Positions 47,224-56,534 are shown, numbered from the stretch's first letter. The stretch is 64,000 bases of DNA from Pseudomonadota bacterium (GCA_023451825.1 JAEXYA010000028.1:1-64000), one strand, 5' to 3'. Notes: generated by a model from the letters alone, not told the origin. Numbers and translations are program-made.

Positions 47224-48104
47224 CCGCCAGCGTGATCGATGGAAAAGTGATCGCCGCCGAACTCCGCAGCCGCGTCGCCGCAGAAGTCGCGCGCGTGAAG
47301 GCGGATCACGGCCTGACGCCCGGCCTCGCCGTGGTGCTGGTGGGCAGCGATCCCGCCTCCGAGGTCTATGTGCGCAGCAAGCACAAGCAGACCCAGGAAG
47401 CCGGCATGGCCTCCTTCGAATACAAGCTGCCCGCCGATGTCGCGCAGGCCGATCTCATCGCACTGGTGCAGAAGCTGAACGCCGACGCCTCGGTGCATGG
47501 CATCCTCGTGCAGCTGCCGCTGCCGAAGGGGCTCGACACCACGGCCGTCATCAATGCCATCGACCCCGCCAAGGATGTCGATGGCCTGCATCCGGTCAAT
47601 GCCGGCCGGCTCGCCAGTGGCATGGATGCGCTGTCGCCCTGCACGCCGCTCGGCTGCATCATCCTGGCCAAGAGCGTGCATGATAAGCTCGACGGCATGA
47701 ATGCCATCGTGATCGGCCGGTCCAATCTCGTCGGCCGTCCGCTGGTGCAATTGCTGCTCAATGAGAATGCCACCGTCACCATCGCCCATTCGCGTTCGAT
47801 GGATCTGCCGAAGCTCACCGCGCAAGCCGATCTCGTCTTCGCCGCCGTCGGCAAATCCGAAATGGTGCGCGGCGACTGGATCAAGCCGGGCGCCACCGTG
47901 ATCGATGTCGGCATCAACCGCCTGCCGGCTGCGGACGGCAAATCGAAGCTGGTCGGCGATGTCGCCTATCAGGAGGCATTGAAGACCGCGGGCGCGATCA
48001 CCCCGGTGCCGGGCGGCGTCGGCCAGATGACGGTGGCATGCCTCCTGGTGAACACGCTGCGCGCGGCATGTGCCATCACCGGGCTGAAGCCGCCGGCGGT
48101 TTGA
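47220..48104 (+). CDS. folD: Bifunctional methylene-THF dehydrogenase/methenyl-THF cyclohydrolase
   Basis: Folate one-carbon enzyme that converts 5,10-methylene-THF to 10-formyl-THF. The catalytic lysine is in YVRSKHKQTQEAGM (near 45-58). LPLPKGLDTTAVINAI, KDVDGLHPVN, PCTPLGC and GRSNLVGRPLVQLLL are the standard blocks. Length of 294 residues is normal. It ends the yggT-DUF167-folD operon. Confidence 0.96.
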   Translation: MTASVIDGKVIAAELRSRVAAEVARVKADHGLTPGLAVVLVGSDPASEVYVRSKHKQTQEAGMASFEYKLPADVAQADLIALVQKLNADASVHGILVQLPLPKGLDTTAVINAIDPAKDVDGLHPVNAGRLASGMDALSPCTPLGCIILAKSVHDKLDGMNAIVIGRSNLVGRPLVQLLLNENATVTIAHSRSMDLPKLTAQADLVFAAVGKSEMVRGDWIKPGATVIDVGINRLPAADGKSKLVGDVAYQEALKTAGAITPVPGGVGQMTVACLLVNTLRAACAITGLKPPAV

Positions 48105-48140
48105 GCGCAACCCATCCTCCGGCTTCGCGGCTGAGACAAA

Positions 48141-48166
48141 AAAGGGCGCCTCGACGGGCGCCCTTT
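48141..48166 (-). terminator. Intrinsic terminator between folD and ppa
   Basis: AAAGGGCGCC and GGCGCCCTTT form a 10 bp stem with a 6-base loop (TCGACG). On the minus strand the stem is followed by six T, ideal for ending ppa transcripts. On the plus strand only three T follow, so folD may also end here but less well. Confidence 0.88.
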
Positions 48167-48202
48167 CACGTTCCCTCGCCATGAGGGACTGAGTGCAAAC
48201 TC

Positions 48203-48739
48203 TTACTTCTTTTCAGCCTTGGCGCGCTCGATGCCTTCCTGGATGAGCTTGTGCGCTTCGGCCGCATCGGCCCAGCGCACCACCTTCACCCACTTGCCGG
48301 GCTCGAGGTCCTTGTAGTGCTCGAAGAAGTGCTGGATCTGGTCCAGCGTGATCTGAGGCAGGTCGCTGTAGTTCTTCACCTTGTCGTAGCGCTGGGTCAG
48401 CTTCGAGGTCGGCACGGCGATGATCTTCTCGTCCTGGCCGCCTTCATCTTCCATCAGCAGCACGCCGACCGGACGGCAGGCCATCACGGCGCCGGGCACG
48501 ATGGCGCGGGTGTTGGCCACCAACACGTCGCAGGGATCGCCGTCGCCCGAGAGGGTGTGCGGGATGAAGCCGTAATTGCCGGGGTAACGCATCGGCGTAT
48601 AGAGGAAGCGATCGACGAACAGCGCGCCGGAGGCCTTGTCCATCTCGTATTTGATCGGCTCGCCGCCGACGGCGACTTCGATGACGACGTTCACTTCATG
48701 CGGCGCCTTGGCGCCGAGCGGGATTGCGTCAAGACGCAT
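48203..48739 (-). CDS. ppa: Inorganic pyrophosphatase, family I
   Basis: A 178-residue soluble enzyme that splits pyrophosphate and drives biosynthesis. The signature region shows YPGNYGFIPHTLSGDGDPCD (active-site Asp residues) and VDRFLYTPMRYPGNYG. EDEGGQDEKIIAVP and HFFEHYKDLEPGKWVKV complete the fold. Monocistronic with a strong terminator. Confidence 0.97.
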   Translation of the reverse strand: MRLDAIPLGAKAPHEVNVVIEVAVGGEPIKYEMDKASGALFVDRFLYTPMRYPGNYGFIPHTLSGDGDPCDVLVANTRAIVPGAVMACRPVGVLLMEDEGGQDEKIIAVPTSKLTQRYDKVKNYSDLPQITLDQIQHFFEHYKDLEPGKWVKVVRWADAAEAHKLIQEGIERAKAEKK

Positions 48740-48875
48740 GATGGCTCCGGAATTCGCGTGACAGATGCGCGAGAGGTAGCGGAGCGGGACGCTGGATTCA
48801 ACGCCAAATAACGCGAAATCGCGCGATTGGTGAATGGCTTAGCAGAGGTATCTGGCGACGAGTCACCCCACTCCG

Positions 48876-48990
48876 CCCTCATCCTGAGGAGCGCGCCCTT
48901 GCGCGCGTCTCGAAGGATGGTGACAAGCTCGGGAGCCCGGCCAACTCATGGTTCGAGACGGCGCCAAGAGGCGCCTCCTCACCATGAGGG
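48876..48990. repeat. Repeat family C copy 4
   Basis: Arms CCCTCATCCTGAGGAGCGCG and GGCGCCTCCTCACCATGAGG, inner GTCTCGAAGGATGG and CATGGTTCGAGACG. It lies upstream of ppa and ends 6 bp from the stop of the acetyltransferase gene. Confidence 0.9.
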
Positions 48991-48996
48991 ATGGAG

Positions 48997-49506
48997 TTAC
49001 GCATTCCAGGCGAAAGCCACCTTGTCGAGCGACTTGGCGCCGAATCGCTCCGACGAGCGGGCCACCATGCGGCCGCCCAGCGCGCGGTAGAATTCCGTGG
49101 CGCCCTCATTGTCCGACAGCGCCCAGATCACCAGCGTCTTCAGCCCGCTCTGCACCAGATCGCGCTTGGCCGAGGCGAACAGGCGGCGGCCGAAGCCAAG
49201 GCCCTGGAATTCCGGACGCAGATAGAGCTCGTAGATTTCGCCTTCGAACTGCAGGCTGCGGGCGCGGTTGCGGCCGTAATTGGCATAGCCCGCCACCTTG
49301 TCGCCGAAGCACAGCACGCTGACGCGGCTGCCCTTGCGGATCGCCGAATCCCACCAATGCGCGCCACGGCGATTGATGAGCTTGTCGAGTTCCGGACCCG
49401 GAATCAGACCCTGATAGGCGGCGCGCCAGGCTTCGTCATGGGTGGACGCCACCTCGACCGCATCCGCGGTTCTGGCCGGCCGAACTTCGATCAGGGTTGT
49501 GCTCAT
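48997..49506 (-). CDS. GNAT family acetyltransferase
   Basis: A 169-residue N-acetyltransferase. The acetyl-CoA-binding loop is EFQGLGFGRRLFASAKRDLV (near 100), preceded by the strand IYELYLRPEFQG. The late strand-helix block EGATEFYRALGGRMVARS is also typical. The substrate is unknown. It is flanked by repeats and other unlinked genes. Confidence 0.88.
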   Translation of the reverse strand: MSTTLIEVRPARTADAVEVASTHDEAWRAAYQGLIPGPELDKLINRRGAHWWDSAIRKGSRVSVLCFGDKVAGYANYGRNRARSLQFEGEIYELYLRPEFQGLGFGRRLFASAKRDLVQSGLKTLVIWALSDNEGATEFYRALGGRMVARSSERFGAKSLDKVAFAWNA

Positions 49507-49807
49507 GACCCAATCAAAGCAGCACGCCCGGCCGTCTTCAAGAGCATCGTTAATTATCAGTTAACGTGTGGAATTTTTGCATCAGTTCCGCGAAAAACTG
49601 TCCCGGAAAAAGACAGATCGTTGCGGGATGGGCCACTGGCCGATCCGGTTGTCCACCGGAGCACCATCGAATGCGCGCCCTGCGAATCCGCTACACGCAT
49701 GTGTTGTTGTCGGTGATCGACGACCTGATTCGCGGCAGCTACACTTGTCCGGCACCTATGGCGTGTTAGGCAGAGCCGGATACCAGCTTCGCACCACCGA
49801 GCATGCA
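49507..49807. other. 301 bp gap between divergent acetyltransferase and DUF2269 genes
   Basis: No trusted frame is seen. The dyad CGTTAATTATCAGTTAACG at 49548-49566 stands out in an AT-rich patch 42 bp upstream of the acetyltransferase start and could be a promoter or operator. The rest shows no repeat of families A to F. Confidence 0.4.
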
Positions 49808-50272
49808 ATGACCGCCTACCTCGTTCTCAAATTCCTGCATGTCCTCGGCGCCGTGGTCATCCTGGGCACCGGCGGCGGCATAGCGTTCATGATGCTGCAG
49901 GCCCATCGCTCCGGTGAGAGCGGCTTCATCGCGGCGACGGCCGACACGTCCCTCGGCGCCACGGCGCTCCTGACGGCCGGCGCCATGGTGCTGCAGCCCT
50001 TCACGGGCGGGCTGCTGATGGAGATGTCCTCCACCTCCGCCGCCGAACCTTGGATGATGGCCTCGCTGATCCTTTATGCGGTGGCCAGCCTGATCTGGTT
50101 GCCGGTGCTGTTCATGCAGATCGAGATTCGCACCCTCACCCGCGCCGCCGTGGCTGATCGCGCATCGCTGCCTCCGCGCTATCACACGCTGTTCCGCCGT
50201 TCGCTCTGGCTCGGCACATTAGGCTTCGGCGCGATGCTCGCCGTCCTCTGGCTGATGATCGCCAAGCCATGA
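49808..50272 (+). CDS. DUF2269 family membrane protein
   Basis: A 154-residue integral membrane protein with four hydrophobic segments (about 3-27, 50-70, 78-103 and 131-152). The opening YLVLKFLHVLGAVVILGTGG is typical of DUF2269, whose histidine in the first helix is conserved. The role is unknown. The next gene begins within its stop codon. The open frame extends back to 49568 without support for an earlier start. Confidence 0.85.
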   Translation: MTAYLVLKFLHVLGAVVILGTGGGIAFMMLQAHRSGESGFIAATADTSLGATALLTAGAMVLQPFTGGLLMEMSSTSAAEPWMMASLILYAVASLIWLPVLFMQIEIRTLTRAAVADRASLPPRYHTLFRRSLWLGTLGFGAMLAVLWLMIAKP

Positions 50273-50679
50273 CCGAACGTTGGCCCGACGACGACATCAT
50301 CCTCTATGACGGCGTGTGCATCTTCTGCTCGCGCTGGATCCGCTTCGTGGCTAGGCGCGATGCGGCAAAACGCTTTCGCTTCACGCCGATCCAGTCGGAC
50401 TATGGCTCAAGGCTCGCGCAGCATTTCGGCATCGACCGGGAAGATCCCGACACCAATGCAGTGGTCCATGGCGGTGTCGCGCATTTCAAATCCGACGGCG
50501 CACTGACGACGCTTTCGCTGTTACCGGGATGGGGCTGGGTGCGCGTGCTGTTGGCTGTGCCGTCTGTGCTACGCGATCCCGTCTACAGCCTCGTCGCAAA
50601 CAATCGCTACCGCATCTTCGGCCGCAGCGACGCCTGCATGGTGCCGGACGCCGATTTGCGCGGGCGGGTGATCGAGTAG
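50269..50679 (+). CDS. DCC-family thiol-disulfide oxidoreductase-like protein (DUF393)
   Basis: A 136-residue thioredoxin-like protein. The family motif is YDGVCIFCSRWIRFVARRD (residues 10-28), with CIFC as the possible redox pair after the conserved Asp. A short hydrophobic segment follows near 83-95. It overlaps the DUF2269 gene by 4 bases, so the two may act together at the membrane. The activity has not been proved for the family as far as I know. Confidence 0.87.
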   Translation: MTERWPDDDIILYDGVCIFCSRWIRFVARRDAAKRFRFTPIQSDYGSRLAQHFGIDREDPDTNAVVHGGVAHFKSDGALTTLSLLPGWGWVRVLLAVPSVLRDPVYSLVANNRYRIFGRSDACMVPDADLRGRVIE

Positions 50680-50688
50680 CTCCGCGGC

Positions 50689-50741
50689 CGTAGGATGGGT
50701 ATCGCTCCGGCGCTTCGCGCCTTCGCTCAACCCATCCTACG
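50689..50741. repeat. Repeat family D short copy
   Basis: A 53 bp form with arms CCGTAGGATGGGT and ACCCATCCTACG-type ends around a GGCGCTTCGCGCC hairpin. The amine oxidase gene enters it from the right: its final codons and stop are within the repeat. Confidence 0.85.
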
Positions 50742-51977
50742 ACCCGTCGCCATCACTTCCTTCGCCGCGCGCACGCCGCTCTCCCTCGCACCATGCGCCG
50801 TCGAGAAGAAATTCGGCGATGTCGCCTCACCCGCAAAGAACAACCGGCCATCCACCGGCGCAGCCAACACCGCACGCGCCTCCGCATGGCCGGGCTTCGC
50901 GGCTGAATACGCGCCCTGCGCGAAGCGATCATGGCACCAGCGGCTTTCCGCCAGCGGCGTGAGCTTGCTGCGGATATCGGAGCCGAGCAATTTCACCAGC
51001 TCGTCGATGCTGTGCGCCAGCAGCGCGCCCTCGCCCGCCTCCTCCATCTCGCGTGCAAATGTGCCGCCATAGAAGCCGGCGATGCAGGGACGACCGGACG
51101 GACGCAGATGAAAGCTGCCGATGCTGACCGCAATCTCGGAGCCGCGCAGGCCGACATCTTCGGGCCACTTGTCAGCATCAGCCAGCGCCAGCATCACCTT
51201 GTTGTCAGCGCCGAGCGGCAGGCCCACGGCGGCATCGACCTTCTCCGGCAACGGCGGATGAAAGCGGATGTTTTCTTTGGCGAGGAGATTGGTCGGCACG
51301 CAGACGATTACCTTCGCCGCGCTCACAGTGCCGCGCGACGTCTCGATCGTCACGCGCATCCCGGAGTGATCGATGAGCGTCACTTCCGTATTCAGCGCCA
51401 CCGGGCATGGCGCGCCATAGGCAGAGATCAACGTGCCGTAGCCCTCGGGCAGGCGCCAGTTCACCTCGGTGTCTTCATAAGCATCCATGTCGTGCAACGA
51501 CACGTCCTTGAGTTCGAAACCGTTGATATAAGTGGAGACCGCATCGATCATCGGATTCCACTTGTTGCCCGGCTCGAGGCAGGTGGCAGCCGGCGCATCC
51601 TCGTCATGCTCGGCGGCTTCCTCGGCGCGATCATAGAACGCATCCATCGCCGCGAAGAATTCTGCACGCTGCGCTTTCGTAAACACCGCATCATAAGTCT
51701 GCTCGCGCCAAGGCGGGCGCTTCTTATCGACGTCGAAACCGAGTTCTCGCGCGATGCCGACGAAATCGTTCTTGTCGGCGGAGTGCAGCCATTCACAGCC
51801 GAGATCGAACGGAATGCCGGGCGCCGCCATGATCGTATGCGCGCGGCCGCCGATCCGGTCGCGGGCTTCGAGCACGATGACGGAGAGACCAGAGCTTTCC
51901 AGCGTCCGCGCCGCACCAAGGCCGGCAGCACCGGCGCCGATGATGGCGACATCGACGGAGGAAGGGAGAGTGGTCAT
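50727..51977 (-). CDS. Flavin-containing amine oxidase family protein
   Basis: A 416-residue FAD enzyme of the monoamine/polyamine oxidase family. The N-terminal dinucleotide motif is VAIIGAGAAGLGAARTLESS (residues 9-28), followed by VLEARDRIGGRAHT. The C-terminal FAD block is GRLFFAGEATSPNFFSTAHG. No signal peptide is present. The substrate (polyamine, aromatic amine or other) is not clear. The last residues RRMG and the stop are encoded by the family D repeat. Confidence 0.88.
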   Translation of the reverse strand: MTTLPSSVDVAIIGAGAAGLGAARTLESSGLSVIVLEARDRIGGRAHTIMAAPGIPFDLGCEWLHSADKNDFVGIARELGFDVDKKRPPWREQTYDAVFTKAQRAEFFAAMDAFYDRAEEAAEHDEDAPAATCLEPGNKWNPMIDAVSTYINGFELKDVSLHDMDAYEDTEVNWRLPEGYGTLISAYGAPCPVALNTEVTLIDHSGMRVTIETSRGTVSAAKVIVCVPTNLLAKENIRFHPPLPEKVDAAVGLPLGADNKVMLALADADKWPEDVGLRGSEIAVSIGSFHLRPSGRPCIAGFYGGTFAREMEEAGEGALLAHSIDELVKLLGSDIRSKLTPLAESRWCHDRFAQGAYSAAKPGHAEARAVLAAPVDGRLFFAGEATSPNFFSTAHGARESGVRAAKEVMATGRRMG

Positions 51978-52083
51978 GTGATCGGCTCGCGTCGGATGGT
52001 GACCCTAGCTGGATAGATGCTCGGTGGGATTATGCAAGTCACGCTACGGCGACAAGCGCGTATCCCTCGTCCCACAAACTCTC

Positions 52084-52196
52084 CCCTCATCCTGAGGAGC
52101 GCGCAAAGCGCGCGTCTCGAAGGATGGCGGCACGCTCCGAGCTTAGCCAGCTCATGGTTCGAGACGCGCGCAAGAGCGCGCTCCTCACCATGAGGG
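52084..52196. repeat. Repeat family C copy 5
   Basis: Arms CCCTCATCCTGAGGAGCGCG and GCGCTCCTCACCATGAGGG, inner GTCTCGAAGGATGG and CATGGTTCGAGACG. It lies between the amine oxidase start and the typA terminator. Confidence 0.9.
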
Positions 52197-52224
52197 GCAC
52201 AGTGTGTGGCAGTCCCAAAAACAA

Positions 52225-52250
52225 AAATGCCCGGCTCGCGCCGGGCATTT
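52225..52250 (-). terminator. Intrinsic terminator of typA
   Basis: AAATGCCCGGC and GCCGGGCATTT form an 11 bp stem with loop TCGC. On the minus strand a run of T follows, interrupted once. It lies 28 bp after the typA stop. Confidence 0.88.
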
Positions 52251-52277
52251 CGCAACAGTGAAGAGAAACGTCGCAGC

Positions 52278-54101
52278 TTACGCGATCGCTTCCTTGCTCT
52301 TTTCCGCGCGCTTGCGATCGTTCGGATCGAGGTGCTTCTTGCGCAGGCGGATCGACTTCGGGGTGATTTCCACCAGCTCGTCCGACTCGATGTAAGCCAG
52401 CGCCTTTTCCAGCGTCATGCGGATCGGCGGCGTCAGGCGCACCGCTTCGTCCTTCGACGTGGTGCGGATGTTGGTGAGCTGCTTGCCCTTGAGAACGTTG
52501 AGTTCGAGATCGTTCTCGCGGGTGTGCTCGCCGATGATCATGCCGCGATAGACGCGCCAGCCCGGCTCGATCATCATCGGGCCGCGATCTTCCAGCTTGA
52601 ACATGGCGTAAGCCACCGCTTCGCCCTGGTCGTTGGAGATCAGCACGCCGTTGCGGCGGCCGGCGATCTCGCCTTTATACGGCAGGTAATCGTGGAACAG
52701 GCGGTTCATGATCGCGGTACCCTTGGTATCGGTCATGAGTTCGCCCTGATAGCCGATCAGGCCGCGGGTCGGTGCGTGGAACACGAGACGCAGGCGATTG
52801 CCGCCCGACGGACGCATCTCCATCATCTCGGCCTTGCGCTCGCTCATCTTCTGCACGACGACGCCGGAGAATTCGTCATCGACGTCGATCACGACTTCTT
52901 CGATCGGCTCCAGCGTGTTGCCGTTCTCGTCCTTGTGCAGAACCACGCGCGGACGCGACACCGAGAGCTCGAAGCCTTCGCGTCGCATGTTCTCGATCAG
53001 GATCGCGAGCTGCAATTCGCCGCGGCCCGACACTTCCATCGCATCCTTGTCGGCGGATTCGACGACCTTGAGCGCGACATTGCCTTCGGCTTCGCGCAGC
53101 AGGCGGTCGCGGATCAGGCGGCTGGTGACCTTGTCGCCTTCGGTGCCGGCGAGCGGCGAGTTGTTGACGATGAAGGACATCGACACGGTCGGCGGATCGA
53201 TCGCCTGCGCCTGGATCGGCGTTTCCACCGTGGGATCGCAAAAGGTGTCGGCCACGGTGCCCTTGGTCATGCCCGCGATGGCGACGATGTCGCCGGCTTC
53301 GGCGAAATCCACCGGCTGGCGCTCGAGGCCGCGGAAGGCAAGGATCTTGGAGATACGGCCGGTCTCGATGGTCTTGCCGTCGCGCGACAGAACCTTGAAG
53401 CTCTGGTTCGGCTTCACCGAGCCCGACGCGATGCGGCCGGTGATGATGCGGCCCAGGAAGTTGTTGGCTTCGAGAATGGTACCGAGCAGGCGGAACGGAC
53501 CTTCTTCCACGGCCGGCGGCGGCACATGCTTGAGCACCAGCTCGAACAGCGCCTTCATGCCGACATCATGCGAGGCATCCGGGCTGTTGGCCATCCAGCC
53601 ATTGCGGCCCGACCCGTAGAGAATCGGGAAGTCGAGCTGCTCGTCGGTGGCGTCGAGGGCGGCGAACAGGTCGAACACTTCATTGACGACTTCGTCGATA
53701 CGGGCGTCCTGACGGTCGACCTTGTTGATCGCGACGATCGGGCGGAGGCCGAGCTTCAGCGCCTTGCCGACCACGAACTTGGTCTGCGGCATCGGGCCTT
53801 CAGCGGCGTCGACGAGCACGATCACGCCGTCGACCATCGAGAGAATACGTTCGACTTCACCACCGAAGTCGGCGTGGCCCGGGGTGTCGACGATGTTGAT
53901 CTGGGTGTCTTCCCACAGCACCGAGGTGCACTTCGCGAGAATGGTGATGCCGCGTTCTTTTTCGAGATCGTTGCTATCCATCGCGCGTTCCTGGACGCGC
54001 TGATTGTCGCGGAACGTGCCCGACTGCTGCAGGAGCTTGTCGACGAGGGTGGTCTTGCCGTGGTCGACGTGTGCGATGATGGCGATGTTGCGCAGTTTCA
54101 T
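52278..54101 (-). CDS. typA: TypA/BipA translational GTPase
   Basis: A 607-residue ribosome-associated GTPase related to EF-G, involved in 50S assembly and stress adaptation. G1 is AHVDHGKTTLVDKLL, the switch region ERGITILAK is followed by G3 DTPGHADFGGEVER, and G4 is NKVD. The C-terminal half has the BipA-specific region with TKGTAIMNRLFHDYLPYKG. Monocistronic with its own terminator. Confidence 0.97.
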   Translation of the reverse strand: MKLRNIAIIAHVDHGKTTLVDKLLQQSGTFRDNQRVQERAMDSNDLEKERGITILAKCTSVLWEDTQINIVDTPGHADFGGEVERILSMVDGVIVLVDAAEGPMPQTKFVVGKALKLGLRPIVAINKVDRQDARIDEVVNEVFDLFAALDATDEQLDFPILYGSGRNGWMANSPDASHDVGMKALFELVLKHVPPPAVEEGPFRLLGTILEANNFLGRIITGRIASGSVKPNQSFKVLSRDGKTIETGRISKILAFRGLERQPVDFAEAGDIVAIAGMTKGTVADTFCDPTVETPIQAQAIDPPTVSMSFIVNNSPLAGTEGDKVTSRLIRDRLLREAEGNVALKVVESADKDAMEVSGRGELQLAILIENMRREGFELSVSRPRVVLHKDENGNTLEPIEEVVIDVDDEFSGVVVQKMSERKAEMMEMRPSGGNRLRLVFHAPTRGLIGYQGELMTDTKGTAIMNRLFHDYLPYKGEIAGRRNGVLISNDQGEAVAYAMFKLEDRGPMMIEPGWRVYRGMIIGEHTRENDLELNVLKGKQLTNIRTTSKDEAVRLTPPIRMTLEKALAYIESDELVEITPKSIRLRKKHLDPNDRKRAEKSKEAIA

Positions 54102-54449
54102 GTGTCTTCTTCTGGTTCGACGAACAGGTGCTAGGCGCGGTTTCTACAAGCGGTCGATGCTGCGCTCCATGCGCGACCAATCCCGACTTGTCTGAGAACG
54201 CGCTGGGCAATGCCTGCAAAAGCAAACCCGGCCTTGGAGAAAAAGCCGGGTACTCGGGCGCGTTGCGGCGCAATATAGTGGGGAATCTCCCAAAAACAAT
54301 GTGAATCTCCGCCAAAAACGCCGAAGCCGTAGGGTGGGTTGAGCGCAGCGAAAACCCACCATTCTTGCCCTGGTGCCGGCTCCGCTGATGGGTTTTCGCT
54401 CCGGCGCTGCCGCGCCTCTGCTCAACCCATCCTACGGGTTCCGAGCCCT
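54102..54449. other. 348 bp gap upstream of typA with repeat family D copy 6
   Basis: The part next to typA should hold its promoter. From 54328 to 54436 lies a family D repeat with arms CCGTAGGGTGGGTTGAGCGC and GCTCAACCCATCCTACGG, inner CGAAAACCCACC and GATGGGTTTTCG. It ends 13 bp from the phoD stop. Confidence 0.8.
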
Positions 54450-56000
54450 TCACCCCAATTTCGGGTCCAAAACGGTGCTCCAGAGCGCATTATCGGCCCG
54501 ATCCCGCAGGGTCACGGTCATCTGGCCGGTCATCCCCTCGATCCGGACATGGCCGAAGAACTGCATACCGGCCGAGGGCGGCAGGTTCTGCCTGCCCTCC
54601 CCCGGCGCCTTCACATAGCGGACTTCGGGGCCAAAGGTGTTGTCCATGCCGCCGGGGCCGAAGGTGCCGGCATGGAACGGGCCGGAGACGAATTCCCAGA
54701 ATGGCTCGAAATCCTGAAATTGGGCCTTGTCCGGGTTGTAGTAATGCGCCGCCGTGTAATGCACGTCGGCGGTGAACCAGACGGTATTGCGAATGCCCGC
54801 CGTCTTGATGAAGCGCAGCAGGTCGGCAATCTCGAGTTCACGGCCGCGCGCCGGGCCATCCCCCTGCGCGATGGCCTCGGAGCCGGATTTCGTCGCCGCA
54901 TTGTCATAAACCACGATGCCGATCGGCATGTCCGAGGCGATCACCTTCCATGTCGCCCGCGATTCCATCAGCGCCCGCTTCAGCCAGGCCAATTGCTCCG
55001 GCCCGATGAAATAGGCGTCGGGACCATAGGCCTCCTGCAGGTTCGGCCCGTTCGGCCCGCGATAGCTGCGCTCGTCCAGCATGAAGACATCGAGATGCGG
55101 GCCGTAATTCAGCGTCCGATAGACACGGCCGGGCTCGGCCGGATTGACCCGCACCGGATACATTTCATGAAACGCCTGCGCCCCGCGCGCGGCGAGCACG
55201 CCGATGTCGCGCTCTTTATAGGCGGCCGGCAGCTGCTTGGAGGCCGACCAATTATTGGTGACCTCGTGATCGTCCCACTGGCCGAAGATCGGGATCTGCG
55301 CATTGAAGGCGCGGACATTGTCATCGAGCAGATTGTATTTATGCGCCGCGCGGAATTCATCGAGCGTCTCGGCGACTTTTGCTTTCTCCGGCACCAGCGT
55401 GGTGTTCTTCCACAGCGAGCCATCCGGCAGCTTGACTTCGGCGACCATCGGCCCGTCGGCATAGATGGTGTCGCCGTTATGCAGCAGGAAATCCGGATTG
55501 TGCTTTCGCATGGTGGCGAAGGTGACCATGCCGCCGTCATCGGCATTGATGCCCCATCCCTGCCCCGCGACATCGCCGCCCCAGACGAAAGACACATCGC
55601 GCTTGTCGGCGGGCGCCGTGCGAAAACGGCCGGTGACGGGCTCGCCGATCACCGATGTATGCGCGAGATCGCGGAAGCGCACGCGATAAAAGATGTCCTG
55701 CCCTGCGGGGAGATTCTCCAGCAGCAGCTTTGCAGTGAAGTCACTCTCCGGCAGCACATTCACCGGCGGCAATGCGCGCGCATGTTTGAAGCTCTCGGTG
55801 GTCGCCACCTCCACCATCATCTGCGCCGGCCGATCCGCCCGCGACCAGATCATGCCGCTGTCGAACCCGATATCGCCCGACTGCACGCCGTGGCTCACCA
55901 CAGGCCGATCCGCCGCGCGGCTGAGATGCGGCATCGCCCACACGCCGGCGCCTGCGGCAGCCGTAGTGAGAAAGCGGCGACGGGACACGCGGATGGCCAT
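54450..56000 (-). CDS. phoD: Alkaline phosphatase D, Tat-exported
   Basis: A 516-residue exported phosphodiesterase/monoesterase that frees phosphate from organic esters in the periplasm. The start MAIRVSRRRFLTTAAAG is a twin-arginine signal ending near LSRAADRP. Metal-site motifs are FVWGGDVAGQG, LHNGDTIYADGP, GQWDDHEVTNN and WFTADVHYTAAHYY. The frame is open upstream to 56252, but the Tat signal fixes the start at 56000, with GGAG-type bases shortly upstream. No Pho box could be placed with confidence. Confidence 0.94.
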   Translation of the reverse strand: MAIRVSRRRFLTTAAAGAGVWAMPHLSRAADRPVVSHGVQSGDIGFDSGMIWSRADRPAQMMVEVATTESFKHARALPPVNVLPESDFTAKLLLENLPAGQDIFYRVRFRDLAHTSVIGEPVTGRFRTAPADKRDVSFVWGGDVAGQGWGINADDGGMVTFATMRKHNPDFLLHNGDTIYADGPMVAEVKLPDGSLWKNTTLVPEKAKVAETLDEFRAAHKYNLLDDNVRAFNAQIPIFGQWDDHEVTNNWSASKQLPAAYKERDIGVLAARGAQAFHEMYPVRVNPAEPGRVYRTLNYGPHLDVFMLDERSYRGPNGPNLQEAYGPDAYFIGPEQLAWLKRALMESRATWKVIASDMPIGIVVYDNAATKSGSEAIAQGDGPARGRELEIADLLRFIKTAGIRNTVWFTADVHYTAAHYYNPDKAQFQDFEPFWEFVSGPFHAGTFGPGGMDNTFGPEVRYVKAPGEGRQNLPPSAGMQFFGHVRIEGMTGQMTVTLRDRADNALWSTVLDPKLG

Positions 56001-56093
56001 TGTGCTCTCCTGGGGGCGGTGGTGACGGCGGAGGCTTAAGCGGCCCGCGCGACGCCGCTGTGACAGCCCGCCGCAGCGGAGGCACACTCCCAT

Positions 56094-56216
56094 GTCGTCC
56101 CGGCGAACGCCGGGACCCATAGCCTCCGTCCTATCGGTGTCTCCCGAAGGCCGCCAACATCGCGTCTTAGCTATGCCGACAGCGGGTATGGATCCCGGCG
56201 TCCGCCGGGATGACAG
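56094..56216. repeat. Repeat family B copy 3
   Basis: Arms GTCGTCCCGGCGAACGCCGG and CCGGCGTCCGCCGGGATGAC. It lies between phoD and the first cobalamin riboswitch. Confidence 0.9.
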
Positions 56217-56265
56217 GAGCCGAATAGCCGGCATTGACTTACCCGCGTCCATCCACCTAATTGCC

Positions 56266-56460
56266 CGTGACGGTTCCTAACGGACCAATAGGGAATGCGG
56301 TGCGGCTCGTGCAGGTCTTCTTGCGACGAGCCAATTCCGCGGCTGCCCCCGCAACTGTAAGCGGCGAGCCTGCGCCACATGCCACTGGGCCACACACCCG
56401 GGAAGGCGGCGCGAGGCACCGACCCGCGAGCCAGGAGACCTGCCGTCAGCCGTGGTCACA
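56266..56460 (+). promoter_or_regulatory. Cobalamin riboswitch 1, before the ABC-2 transporter genes
   Basis: An aptamer of about 190 nt that should bind adenosylcobalamin or a related corrinoid and lower expression downstream. The B12 box AGCCAGGAGACCTGCCG lies at 56429-56445. Upstream are the conserved blocks GGGAATGCGGTGCGGCTCG, CCCCCGCAACTGTAAGCGG and GCCACTGGG. It is read toward the ATPase gene that starts at 56606. Confidence 0.95.
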
Positions 56461-56534
56461 CGCGAGCACATCGGGCGGGGTGTCCTGATGGAAGCCGAAT
56501 TGCCTTCGCTCCGAATGGCAACACGGTTTGGTTT

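Noticed and set aside
52206..54134. A 642-codon frame opposite typA
   Set aside because: typA is certain on the minus strand. The opposing frame is Arg/His/Asp-rich and covers the terminator, as expected of a GC-driven shadow.
54339..56039. A 566-codon frame opposite phoD
   Set aside because: phoD with its Tat signal and metal motifs explains this region. The other strand shows no domain.
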